From assembly GCA_022822445.1 (NCBI GenBank), contig JAJEBR010000047.1:1-48661 (forward strand): a stretch of 48,661 nt of DNA, in the 5' to 3' direction. The translations under genes were made by a program, and so were the position numbers. Source of the stretch: Gemmatimonadota bacterium. GTDB taxonomy: Bacteria; Gemmatimonadota; Gemmatimonadetes; Longimicrobiales; Gaopeijiaceae. The notes under the pieces are model-generated. The model had not been told where the DNA came from. It made no database searches and saw nothing but the letters and a program-made list of their open reading frames with translations. Shown one piece after another: positions 14,990-23,058 of the stretch. Position 1 is the first letter of the stretch, and each line of letters begins with the position of its first letter.

Positions 14990-16426
14990 CTAGCTGATCA
15001 CCCGCATCCTTTGCATCAGCTTCGTCATGTACTTCTCGAAGAAGTGCTTCTGGATGTCCATCATGTCGAGCTCGCGGCCCTGGATGTAGGCCTGCTCGAT
15101 ATCGCTGGTCAGGTCCAGGGGGGTTCCGGTGGTGATCAGCAGGGTGGCCTGCTTGCCGGGCTCGAGTGAGCCGACCCGGTCGTCGATCCCCATGAACTCG
15201 GCCGCGTTGATGGTCACCGCCTTGAGCGCCTCCTCCTCGGGCAGCCCGAACGCCACCGCGACGCCGGCCTCCCAGGGCAGCCGGTTGGAGTAGAGCGAAC
15301 CCGAGCCGCCGGAGATGGCGAAGCGAACCCCGGCTTCGTGCAGCCGCGCGGGCATCGTGTAGGCGCCGTCGTATCCCTCGTACTGCCGGCTGGGACCGGA
15401 CATCGTGGAGGTCAGGATGACCGGGATGTCGTTGGCCACCAGGCGATCGGCGACGTGGATGGCGTCGCGGCCTCCGCGAATCACGATCCGCAGCCCCTCT
15501 TCCTGGCCCCAGGTGACGGCGTCGTTGATCTGGGCCGCGCTCTCGGCCGAAACCACCACGGGGATCTCCCCGTTGAGCGCCGGGATCATGGCCAGGTAGC
15601 GGGAGTCGCTGAGCACCTCCTCGCCGGCCGCGAGGGCGTCCCGGTAGGCGCGCGCCTCGGCGAAGAAGTCCTTCAGCTCCTGCACCTGCCCCTCGTAGGT
15701 CGGCCTCTCCGGCATCTCGAGTCCTTCAGGGAGGTTGGCCGGTCTGCGCCCCCCGAAGCCGCGGAACCTGCCTCCGCGCGGGTTGGGCCAGTTCACGTTC
15801 AGGGCGGCGGCCGACTCCATCGACATCTCCTCCCAGCTCCATCCCTCCAGGTTCATCGCCGACGACATCCCCGAGACCATTCCTCCGCCCGGGGTCGTGA
15901 GCGTCACGAGCACGCCCGCGGAACGGGTCGTTCCGATGTGGCGGCTTTCGGCGTTGACCGCGACATCGGCGCGGATGTTGGGATTGAAGTCGCCGATCTC
16001 GTTGAGGTCGTTGGAGACATCGACCGACCCGATCTCGGCGATCCCGACCGCGCTGTAGGCGTCGATCAGGCCGGGGTAGATGTGCTTGCCCGTGGCGTCC
16101 ACCACCTGGGCCCCCGCCGGGATTTCGACATCGGTCCCGATGGCGGTGATCACCCCGTTCTCGAAGACGATCGTGCCGTTCTCGATGACGCCCTGGGTGA
16201 CCGTGTGGATCGTCGCGCCCTGGAGCGCCACGGCCTGGGTCTGGGGGGGCACGGTCATGCGCACCTGGGCGTCCGCTTGCGAAGGTGTGAACGCGCCCAG
16301 CAAAACGGCCAGGACCAGGGTGGCCGCCGCGGATACCAGCGCTCTGGCGGGAAGCATCGGGGCGACTGCGCCCCCTGCTCGGGACAGGATACCGCTTTTC
16401 ATGGCTCCTCGCTTCGTCGTTGTCAT
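14990..16426 (-). CDS. Exported amidohydrolase-family protein, metal site apparently lost
   Basis: The 478-residue product has a signal peptide (VSAAATLVLAVLLGAFTPSQADAQ) and the composite amidohydrolase fold: N-terminal beta sandwich, barrel, then the C-terminal VGSLEPGKQATLLITTG strand region. The usual HxH metal motif after PGLID is replaced by AYSAVG. The later His positions also look absent, with SAESA where HAE is usual and SGGSGS in the SDSHH region. It may therefore be a noncatalytic partner of the double amidohydrolase just upstream, whose stop lies six bases away. The ATG at 16426 has GGAGGGAG about ten bases upstream. The substrate is unknown; such pairs are often annotated as imidazolonepropionase-like. 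Confidence 0.8.
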   Translation of the reverse strand: MTTTKRGAMKSGILSRAGGAVAPMLPARALVSAAATLVLAVLLGAFTPSQADAQVRMTVPPQTQAVALQGATIHTVTQGVIENGTIVFENGVITAIGTDVEIPAGAQVVDATGKHIYPGLIDAYSAVGIAEIGSVDVSNDLNEIGDFNPNIRADVAVNAESRHIGTTRSAGVLVTLTTPGGGMVSGMSSAMNLEGWSWEEMSMESAAALNVNWPNPRGGRFRGFGGRRPANLPEGLEMPERPTYEGQVQELKDFFAEARAYRDALAAGEEVLSDSRYLAMIPALNGEIPVVVSAESAAQINDAVTWGQEEGLRIVIRGGRDAIHVADRLVANDIPVILTSTMSGPSRQYEGYDGAYTMPARLHEAGVRFAISGGSGSLYSNRLPWEAGVAVAFGLPEEEALKAVTINAAEFMGIDDRVGSLEPGKQATLLITTGTPLDLTSDIEQAYIQGRELDMMDIQKHFFEKYMTKLMQRMRVIS

Positions 16427-16432
16427 TGTCGG

Positions 16433-19417
16433 TTATCTCCCTCCGGCCGCGAGGACGGCCTGTATGAGCTGGTTGCGTTCGCTTTCGATCCGGTCCCGCA
16501 TGACGGCGTCCTCCTCCAGGGAGAAGTAGCGCCGCCCGTCGACCCAGGTCTGCTCCGCGCGGGTGAACTGGGACAGCGGATTGCCGTTCCAGATGACGAA
16601 GTCGCCGTCCTTCCCCGACTCCAGCGAGCCCACCCGGTCATCGATGGCGATGGCCTTCGCCGCGCCGTTGGTCACGGTCGAGAGGGCCTGTTCCTCGGTG
16701 AGTCCGGTGCGCAGCAGCTTGCCCGCCTCCCAGTTCATGCGGCTGGCGATCTGGCTGTTGTCGGAGTGCAGCGATGTCGTCACCCCGGCCTCGATGAGGA
16801 TGCGGGCGTTGTACACGGTGGCGTCGTAGGCCTCGAGCTTGAAGGCGCCCCAATCGCTCCACACCACCGCCGCGACGCCCGACTCGGCCAGCTCGGAGGC
16901 GATCTTGTACGCCTCGACGCCGTGCTGGAGGGTCTGCACCCGGAAGCCGAACTCCTCGGCGAGCCGCACCAGCGCGAGGAATTCGTCCGCCCTGTAGCCG
17001 TGCGACGAGATCAGGAGCTCCTGGCCGAGGATGTCGAGGATCGCCTCCATGCGCAGATCTCGGCGCGGCGGAATCCCCTCCCCTTCCGCCTCCCAGCGCT
17101 GCCACTCGCGCTCGTAGTCGCGGGCGGCCATGAAGTGGTCGCGGATGATCTCCTGCGTCCCCATGCGGGTGTCGGGATACCGGTTCTGGCTCCGCTTCGG
17201 GTTCTCGCCGAGCGCGAACTTCACGGTGCGTGGCGAATCTTCGATCTTGAGGTCCTCGGGCAGCGCGCCCCAGCGCATCTTCACGATCACGTTCTCGCCG
17301 CCGATCGGGTTGGCGGAACCGTGCTTGATGTGGGCGCTCGTAAGCCCGCCGGCGAGCTGCCGGTACATCCAGATGTTGTTGTGGGTGACCACATCGCCCA
17401 TCTGCACCTCGGGAACGATCGCGAATCCGCTCTCGTTCACGGAGCTGACGCCCGAGTGGATGTGCGGGTCGATGAGCCCCGGCGTCACGTGCTTGCCGGT
17501 GGCGTCGATCTCCACCGCGCCCTGGGGAGCATCGAGGTCACGGCCCACCGCGACCACACTGCCGGCCTCGACGAGGAGGTCGGCGTTCTCCATGCGGCCC
17601 TGCGCGCCCTGCGTCCACACGGTGGCGTTGCGCACGACCACCGCCGCCGGCTGCTCCGGCAGGGAGGACCGGCCGTATTCCATCATCGGCCGGATGAAGG
17701 GGAGGTCGATCTCGGGGACCTCCGCCGCCGCCGTACCGCGTTCCGACCCCTCGAAGGGCTCCACGCGGGTGCCCTGGAAGGACGGATCCGCCCCGTTCGG
17801 AAGCGAAGCCCAGCCGTAGAACTCGTCCCCGCGGATCGAGCCCGAGAGGAGCGCCGTTCCCTGGTAGCCGAGCGCGTTGCCGTCGAAGCGCGCGTCGATG
17901 CGGCCGGTTTCCGCGACCGCCGTGGCCGACACGAGATCGACCCGCGCGCCGCCGGGAAGGTCGGGCCCGGTGGCGGCCACGTCGAGGTAGCCGCGCAGGC
18001 GGTTCATCGTACCCTCCAGGACGAGCATGGCGTCGAATCCCCACTCGTCCTCCGAGGCGATCTCCCAGCTTCCCCGGACGTCGATCTGGGTCGGGCGGGT
18101 GATCCCGTAGACCCTTCCCTGCACCCATACGTCGCGAACCGTGGCTTCCTCGGTGAAGAGGTCGCCCTCGGTGACCACGAGGTTCGCGACCTTGCCGTCG
18201 GCGATGGTTCCGTGCGTGCGGTCGATCCCGAGCCAGGACGCCGGCGTGGTCGTCAGCGCCGCCAGGGCGTCGTCCGCCGACAGCCCCCGCGCCACCGCGA
18301 CCCGCAGGTTGGGCAGGAACTCGTTCAGCGACGAGAGCCCGTCCGCGGTGATGGCGAAGGGGACACCGGCCTCGGCCAGCTGGGCCGGGCTGGTCGGCGC
18401 CAGGTACCAGTGGCGGAGCTGGGCGAGCGAGGCGTCGAGCGCCTCCGCCGGCGTGCCCACATCGGGCGCATCCGGGAAGTCGAGCGGAACGATGAGAGGC
18501 TGAGTGCGGCCGCGCAGCACGTCGATCAGCCGGTATTCCAGGCCGCTCCCCCGGAACCACGGGTCCAGCCCGAACTCCGAGGCCAGCTTGTGGGCCCGCA
18601 GGTAGTCCTCCTCGCTGTTCGCCTCGAAGAGGACCGGCTGGGCGCCCACGGCGGCGTCCTGCAGCGCGGCGAGCGCCTCGCTCGTCTCGGGAGGCAGGAA
18701 GGCGCGGCCGCTCGATTCATACGCATCCCACGCCCGGGCGTACCACTCCGTGTCCATCCAGGTCTGCTTCATGAGGGCGATCACCCCCATGGCGGAGTTC
18801 GGATAGCGCCCGCCGAGCTGGAAGGAGCGCTGGAAGCCGACCGACTGCGCGATGTCGGGCCGCAGCACTCGTTCCCGGACACCCTCCTCCCCGAGGTTCA
18901 CGACCGATGCGGTCCCCCGGAAGATCCCCTGCCTGGGAACCGCGAGCGCCGTTCCGAAGCCCTGCGAGCGCAGCGCGGAGCGGCGACCCTCATCGTCCTG
19001 CAGGTTGGAAGTGGTGCTGAACCACGCGCGGACCTGGGGATTCCAGTGGGTCGGCCCCACATCGCCCCCCTCGGGCACGGCGTCCATCCCGAGGTCGGCG
19101 TGGGCATCGATGAAGCCCGGATAGACGGTGAGTCCCGTCATGTCCCAGACGCGGGCGCCCGCGGGCGCGTCCCCGCCCCGGCCCACCCGCTGGATGAGCC
19201 CGTCGCGGATCACGATCGTGGCGTTTTCCATGACCTGCCCCGGCCCCGTCACCACCCGGGCGCCGACCAGGGCGTGATACCCCGTGCCGTTGTCGCGGAT
19301 GCCGGTGACCGGCTCGGTGCGCGACGCCTGCTGGGCGTCGGCGCCGGAGGCCAGTGAAAGGGTGAGGCCCAGCAGCCCGAGGACGCGGGCCGCCGGTGCG
19401 GCGAGAAGTGGTCTCAT
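16433..19417 (-). CDS. Double-domain exported amidohydrolase
   Basis: This 994-residue protein has a signal peptide (LGLLGLTLSLASGADAQ) and two amidohydrolase modules. Module 1 (about residues 40-470) has a degenerate metal motif, DAHADLG. A beta-rich linker (about 475-620) joins it to module 2 (about 625-985). Module 2 carries a full HxH motif (PGLIDPHIHSG) and further His residues (HGYRADEF, LQHGVEA, SLHSDNSQ), so it is probably the active half. The ATG at 19417 has GGGGGAGA nine bases upstream; the 89 codons of open frame before it look noncoding. It is cotranscribed with the shorter amidohydrolase. Likely a periplasmic hydrolase of cyclic amides or dipeptides; the substrate is not readable. 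Confidence 0.82.
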   Translation of the reverse strand: MRPLLAAPAARVLGLLGLTLSLASGADAQQASRTEPVTGIRDNGTGYHALVGARVVTGPGQVMENATIVIRDGLIQRVGRGGDAPAGARVWDMTGLTVYPGFIDAHADLGMDAVPEGGDVGPTHWNPQVRAWFSTTSNLQDDEGRRSALRSQGFGTALAVPRQGIFRGTASVVNLGEEGVRERVLRPDIAQSVGFQRSFQLGGRYPNSAMGVIALMKQTWMDTEWYARAWDAYESSGRAFLPPETSEALAALQDAAVGAQPVLFEANSEEDYLRAHKLASEFGLDPWFRGSGLEYRLIDVLRGRTQPLIVPLDFPDAPDVGTPAEALDASLAQLRHWYLAPTSPAQLAEAGVPFAITADGLSSLNEFLPNLRVAVARGLSADDALAALTTTPASWLGIDRTHGTIADGKVANLVVTEGDLFTEEATVRDVWVQGRVYGITRPTQIDVRGSWEIASEDEWGFDAMLVLEGTMNRLRGYLDVAATGPDLPGGARVDLVSATAVAETGRIDARFDGNALGYQGTALLSGSIRGDEFYGWASLPNGADPSFQGTRVEPFEGSERGTAAAEVPEIDLPFIRPMMEYGRSSLPEQPAAVVVRNATVWTQGAQGRMENADLLVEAGSVVAVGRDLDAPQGAVEIDATGKHVTPGLIDPHIHSGVSSVNESGFAIVPEVQMGDVVTHNNIWMYRQLAGGLTSAHIKHGSANPIGGENVIVKMRWGALPEDLKIEDSPRTVKFALGENPKRSQNRYPDTRMGTQEIIRDHFMAARDYEREWQRWEAEGEGIPPRRDLRMEAILDILGQELLISSHGYRADEFLALVRLAEEFGFRVQTLQHGVEAYKIASELAESGVAAVVWSDWGAFKLEAYDATVYNARILIEAGVTTSLHSDNSQIASRMNWEAGKLLRTGLTEEQALSTVTNGAAKAIAIDDRVGSLESGKDGDFVIWNGNPLSQFTRAEQTWVDGRRYFSLEEDAVMRDRIESERNQLIQAVLAAGGR

Positions 19418-19670
19418 GGGTGTCTCCCCCCTGGAAGATGTGTTGCGCGCCTGGGCTTGATGATGCTCGCGTGGGTGCGCGCGCTCGTGCTGGTGTGGCA
19501 GTACTACAGGGACAATTGGGGGGTTCGGGGCGTTGAGCAACCCTCCCCACTGCTTCCCCGGTGCTTCCGCCCTTCCCGTCCGGAGAATGTCCACCATGCC
19601 TGGAGAGCAGGAGCGGGTCGCGAATCCGAAACATCGGCGCAGACCTCGATCCCGTGTTAGTCTGAATGAC

Positions 19671-20210
19671 GTGAAGACGCGCACCGATCCGGACGAAGCG
19701 GGACAGGATGATTTCGAGCGGCGGATGGCCGATGTGGAGCGGCTTCCGGATCGAGAGCGCCTGGTCGAGGAGGCAGTCGTCAGGGAGGGTGTGGGCGCCC
19801 GCCGGCCCCGCTGGAAGGGAAGTCAGGCCGGTTCCGCGCCCAAACGGATCCGGATCGGTGCGCTCGATGGGCTGAACCGGCGTCAGGCGGTCGCGCTGCG
19901 TCGTGGCGGGATTGCGATCGACGCCCGGCTGGACCTGCACGGATTCACACGCGGGGATGCTGCGCGGAAGGTCGCGGCGTTCCTGACCCAGTCCGCCCAT
20001 CGGGGTCTGCGTTGCGTTCTGGTAATCACCGGGCAGGGTAGAAGCGACCCGCTCGCCGACGCCCGGGGCGTGCTGCGCCGCGAGCTCGAAGCCTGGCTGA
20101 ACGAGCCCGCCACCCGCCCGCTGGTCCTTGCGTGCGTTCCCGCGCGCGGCAGGCACGGGGGCCAGGGCGCATTCTACGTTCTACTGAGGCGCAGCGCCGG
20201 TGGTCGCTGA
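19671..20210 (+). CDS. Smr-domain protein
   Basis: The 179-residue product has a charged N-terminal half and a C-terminal Smr domain. The domain shows LDLHGFTRGDA (about residue 83), VLVITGQGRSD (TGxG motif) and RHGGQGAFYVLLRR. Smr domains are found as MutS2 tails and as stand-alone nucleases; recent work on stand-alone forms links them to cleaving mRNA on collided ribosomes. The GTG at 19671 is chosen because the preceding open frame lacks family features. It stands alone between the amidohydrolase operon and the defence island. Confidence 0.85.
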   Translation: MKTRTDPDEAGQDDFERRMADVERLPDRERLVEEAVVREGVGARRPRWKGSQAGSAPKRIRIGALDGLNRRQAVALRRGGIAIDARLDLHGFTRGDAARKVAAFLTQSAHRGLRCVLVITGQGRSDPLADARGVLRRELEAWLNEPATRPLVLACVPARGRHGGQGAFYVLLRRSAGGR

Positions 20211-20285
20211 CGGGGCGGTGAGCACCGCGGCCAGCGCGCATGCATCGCCGGCCGAAAGCAGCGGGGAGCTATTCGACGGGCTCGT

Positions 20286-21953
20286 CTACGGCCCGAACGG
20301 CATCTCGATCTGGGCAAGGTGGTCCTTGAGGAACTGAATGCGCCGGTGGCCGCGGATCCTCATGTAACCCTGCTCCGTCTCGAGGAACGATGCGGCCGCC
20401 CATCTGAGCGCCACCTCGCCGTCGCCCCAGTTCGGCACGCCGCAGATCTGGCGCCGCAGCCCGGAACTCGCGGAATCGATCACGCCCGTGGTTACGAGGC
20501 TCCGGGCCAGTCCGGAGTCCAGTTCGAACCGGTCCACGGTGAAGAGGTCGCTGGATCCGGCGCGGAGCCGGTCCGCCGCGCCTTCCCACCCATCCCGGTC
20601 GAGTCGTCCCGCCAGCCGCTCCAACAGCCGCGGTCCCTCGTCCGCCCCGCCCTCCCACGCCTCCCGCAGCGATTTCCCGGCCTTGCCGCGCTCCTCCCTG
20701 GCCCGCACTCGCGACAGGACCTCGCGCTCGCGGTGCAGCCGGCAGGCCTGCACGTACGTGTCACCGCCGAACACCCGGACGGCTGCGTCCCTGAGCTGCG
20801 CGGATCCGTCGGTCACGACGAGGCGCCGCCGGTCCGGGCGGACGCCCCGGCGCGCAATGTCCCGCAGCAGCTCTTCGGCCGCGGCCGACCGGTCCTCCGG
20901 GTCGCTGCCGGCCGGGTGCAGCCCCAGCACGCGCTTGGCTCCATCCGTGTCCAATCCGACCGCGCCGACCAGCGGATGCTCCCCGATCTCCACAACGTCC
21001 AGGTAGACCACGATCCAGGCGCGGTCGCCCAGAGGCCGCTCCGCGAGCTCCCGCACGCGTCCTGAAGCCGTGGCGATGACCAGATAGTCGGCGGCCCTCT
21101 GCGCGTGGGAGGCGGCGTGGTGGATCGCCCTCTCGTCATTCTCCAGCACCGCTATCCAGCTGCCGATGTACGGCGCGTGATCCCGTTCGACGAGGCAGGG
21201 CAGGCCGAGGCGGCCCATGACGAAGGACGCGCCGAGCTCGGCGACGATCTCCTCGAAGGCATAGGCCAGGTCGCCGAAGCGGGCGCCGAACCGGCGGCGC
21301 ATCCGGCTGCGGTGGCCGGTCCAGTGGATGGCCTCGTGCGCGAGCGTGGAGTAGTAGCGGACCGGATCGTGGAACCTTCCGAGAACGGGCATTCTGATGA
21401 TGTCATGGGCGGGACTGTACGCCGCGCGGTCGCCGCCCCGCACGACCTTCGCGCCGACCGCCCCGAAGAAGTCCTCGGCCGCGGCGATCCTGTCTTCCGG
21501 ACCGGGAGCCGGACTCCCCTCATCGACCCGGAACCTGGGCGGCAGCCGGTCGAACTGTTCGCCGTTGAACACTTCATAGCGTTCCATGATGGGGATGGGT
21601 GGACGGTGGCGGGCCCCCCTCCCGCGGTCCGGGACCGCGAACGGGAGCGGCCGCAGCACCGGCATGCCCTCCTCGCCGTCCAGGACCTTCGCGCCGCACC
21701 TGCGGCCCTGGGCCTCGGTCAGCCAGAACGGATTCGAGTAGCCCCTCGCGTCGGCCGCAAGCGACAGCACGAGACTGTTGGTTCCGGTGAAGGGGAGCCC
21801 GGTATACCGGGTCGGCACCAACGAACGCCATGGCCGCCGCCACGGAACCACGCCCTCCCTGAGAGCCGCCAGGATCCGGGCGGTGAGGTCCTTGAAGAAG
21901 TCCGATGTCCCCTTTTGGGCGCTCACGGGGCTTGCCGCTCCCTCATTCTCCAT
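20286..21953 (-). CDS. ArdC-type antirestriction peptidase fused to IS256/Mutator transposase core
   Basis: The 555-residue chimera has two parts. Residues 15-290 form an ArdC-like unit. Its ssDNA-binding domain shows DLTARILAALREGVVPWRRPW and TGTNSLVLSLAA. Its zincin peptidase shows HEAIH at 206-210 and ends in the family's usual AASHAQRAADYL. Residues 293-548 match the catalytic half of an IS256-family transposase: ASGRVRELAERPLGD, first Asp D319 in YLDVVEIG, second Asp D382 in VVTDGSAQLRDA, VQACRLHRER, then LRWAAASFLETEQGY. The family's TTNxxES motif reads TTGVIDS, so the expected catalytic Glu appears as D493. The transposase's DNA-binding N-terminus is missing. Upstream of the ATG the same frame encodes a BrxL remnant; no ribosome site precedes 21953, so expression is uncertain. 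Confidence 0.82.
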   Translation of the reverse strand: MENEGAASPVSAQKGTSDFFKDLTARILAALREGVVPWRRPWRSLVPTRYTGLPFTGTNSLVLSLAADARGYSNPFWLTEAQGRRCGAKVLDGEEGMPVLRPLPFAVPDRGRGARHRPPIPIMERYEVFNGEQFDRLPPRFRVDEGSPAPGPEDRIAAAEDFFGAVGAKVVRGGDRAAYSPAHDIIRMPVLGRFHDPVRYYSTLAHEAIHWTGHRSRMRRRFGARFGDLAYAFEEIVAELGASFVMGRLGLPCLVERDHAPYIGSWIAVLENDERAIHHAASHAQRAADYLVIATASGRVRELAERPLGDRAWIVVYLDVVEIGEHPLVGAVGLDTDGAKRVLGLHPAGSDPEDRSAAAEELLRDIARRGVRPDRRRLVVTDGSAQLRDAAVRVFGGDTYVQACRLHREREVLSRVRAREERGKAGKSLREAWEGGADEGPRLLERLAGRLDRDGWEGAADRLRAGSSDLFTVDRFELDSGLARSLVTTGVIDSASSGLRRQICGVPNWGDGEVALRWAAASFLETEQGYMRIRGHRRIQFLKDHLAQIEMPFGP

Positions 21954-22058
21954 ATCGGAATCCGCGAACAGCAGCTTGATGAGCCCGGAGACCGTCTTGT
22001 GGACCGCCTCGATGTCCCGTCCGGACAGCGCACCGCCCCGGAAGACGCGGTTCTGCAG
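21948..22058 (-). pseudogene. brxL remnant, 37 codons, in frame with the ArdC-transposase gene
   Basis: Codons from LQNRVFRGGALSGRD to KLLFADSDME match BrxL (complete copy, plus-strand positions 23803-23913) at 34 of 37 residues. The frame runs directly into MENEGAASP of the chimera, whose start Met is the Met of BrxL's DSEME. No ATG, GTG or TTG lies in this frame upstream, so the remnant itself is probably untranslated. It shows that a second brxL allele once stood here and was cut by the ArdC-transposase junction. Confidence 0.85.
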
Positions 22059-22161
22059 GTGTACGGACCGTTGGAGTGGTCTGTCTCGACGAGGTACCGC
22101 TGGCAGGTCCGGCTTCGGCGGTCATGTGAGCGCGATGGAAGGGTGAAGAAGAGCGGGCAAA

Positions 22162-22197
22162 TTGACAGCGGAAAATGCTAGCATTAGTCTGATAGCG
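22162..22197 (+). promoter_or_regulatory. Promoter and FitA-type operator of the toxin-antitoxin pair
   Basis: A TTGACA box (22162-22167) is followed by TGCTAGCA (22176-22183) and TGATAGCG (22190-22197). Together these form an inverted pair resembling the TGCTATCA / TGATAGCA half-sites known for FitA. They lie about 60 bases before the antitoxin ATG, fitting autorepression. Confidence 0.5.
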
Positions 22198-22256
22198 TCA
22201 AGTGAGTCAACCTCACGCTTCGCGTCCATCAGGGGCGAAGGAGAATTCTGTTCACG

Positions 22257-22508
22257 ATGAGCGGCACGATCACGGTTCGGCGTATCCATCCCGCTGACAA
22301 AGCCTGGTTGAAGAGCCAGGCGCGTCTGAGCGGTGTGTCCATGGAGGAGTTCGTGCGTCGCCTGATCCGCGACCGACGGGATGCGGCGCGGTGCCAAACC
22401 CGTCCTTCGGAGGCTTTCCGCCGCTACTTCGGCCCCGACCACGGAGTCGAGCTGCCGCCACGGGAGCGCTACCGCTACAAACCCGTCGAGTTCCGGGACG
22501 TGGAGTAG
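22257..22508 (+). CDS. FitA-like ribbon-helix-helix antitoxin
   Basis: The 83-residue protein has an N-terminal ribbon-helix-helix DNA-binding segment: TITVRRIHPADKAWLKSQAR, then SGVSMEEFVRRLIRD. Its acidic/aromatic tail (VELPPRERYRYKPVEFRDVE) would neutralise the PIN toxin. Length and tail match FitA/StbC antitoxins. The toxin starts seven bases beyond its stop. It probably represses its own promoter through the half-sites at 22176-22197. Confidence 0.82.
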   Translation: MSGTITVRRIHPADKAWLKSQARLSGVSMEEFVRRLIRDRRDAARCQTRPSEAFRRYFGPDHGVELPPRERYRYKPVEFRDVE

Positions 22509-22515
22509 CCGGCCG

Positions 22516-22962
22516 GTGTCCTGGCTGCTCGACACCAACGTCGTCTCCGAGATGATGCGTCCGCACCCCGAACCCCGGGTCGCGCGCTTCCTCGACGGCA
22601 TCGCAACCCACGGACTGCACGTCAGCGCGATCACGGTCTGGGAAATCCACGACGGCATCCGTCGACTTGACGACTCGGCGCGGCGCGACGAACTGGAGTG
22701 GCGGTTCGAAGGCATCCTGAACGATCTCTTCGAAGACCGGGTCCTCGATTGGACGGCCCGCGATGCCCTCGAATGCGCCCGCATCATGGAAGTCCGGCGC
22801 CGGCGGGGCGAACCGCTGGACGACCATCTTCCGGATGCCATGCTCGCCGGGTCGGCAATCAGCCGGGGGCTCGCCGTGGTGACCCGAAACACAAGGGACT
22901 TCCGGGATACCGGCGTCAGAGCGGTCGATCCGTGGCGGCGGCGGCAGGAGAGGTCCGACTGA
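22516..22962 (+). CDS. FitB/VapC-type PIN-domain ribonuclease toxin
   Basis: The 148-residue PIN domain starts with GTG (SWLLDTNVVSEMMRP), exactly where FitB proteins begin. Acidic site residues are visible: D in LLDTN, E in ITVWEIHDG, D in PDAMLAGSA and D in TRNTRDF. It is predicted to cleave RNA, commonly tRNA in this family, when freed from the antitoxin. The pair lies between brxL and the ArdC-transposase chimera and may act as an addiction module for the island. No disabling mutation is visible. Confidence 0.85.
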   Translation: MSWLLDTNVVSEMMRPHPEPRVARFLDGIATHGLHVSAITVWEIHDGIRRLDDSARRDELEWRFEGILNDLFEDRVLDWTARDALECARIMEVRRRRGEPLDDHLPDAMLAGSAISRGLAVVTRNTRDFRDTGVRAVDPWRRRQERSD

Positions 22963-23058
22963 GCCCCGCTCCGCCTCCTTCGCCTCGTGCGGACCAATCC
23001 TCACGGGCGACGTTGCCGAAGACCAACAAGTGTGGCGCGGAGCTATGGCCGTCCCCCC

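Noticed and set aside
15338-19357. 1339-codon plus-strand open frame
   Set aside because: It is the antisense shadow of the two amidohydrolase genes; its translation is low-complexity Arg/His/Gly-rich with no domain.
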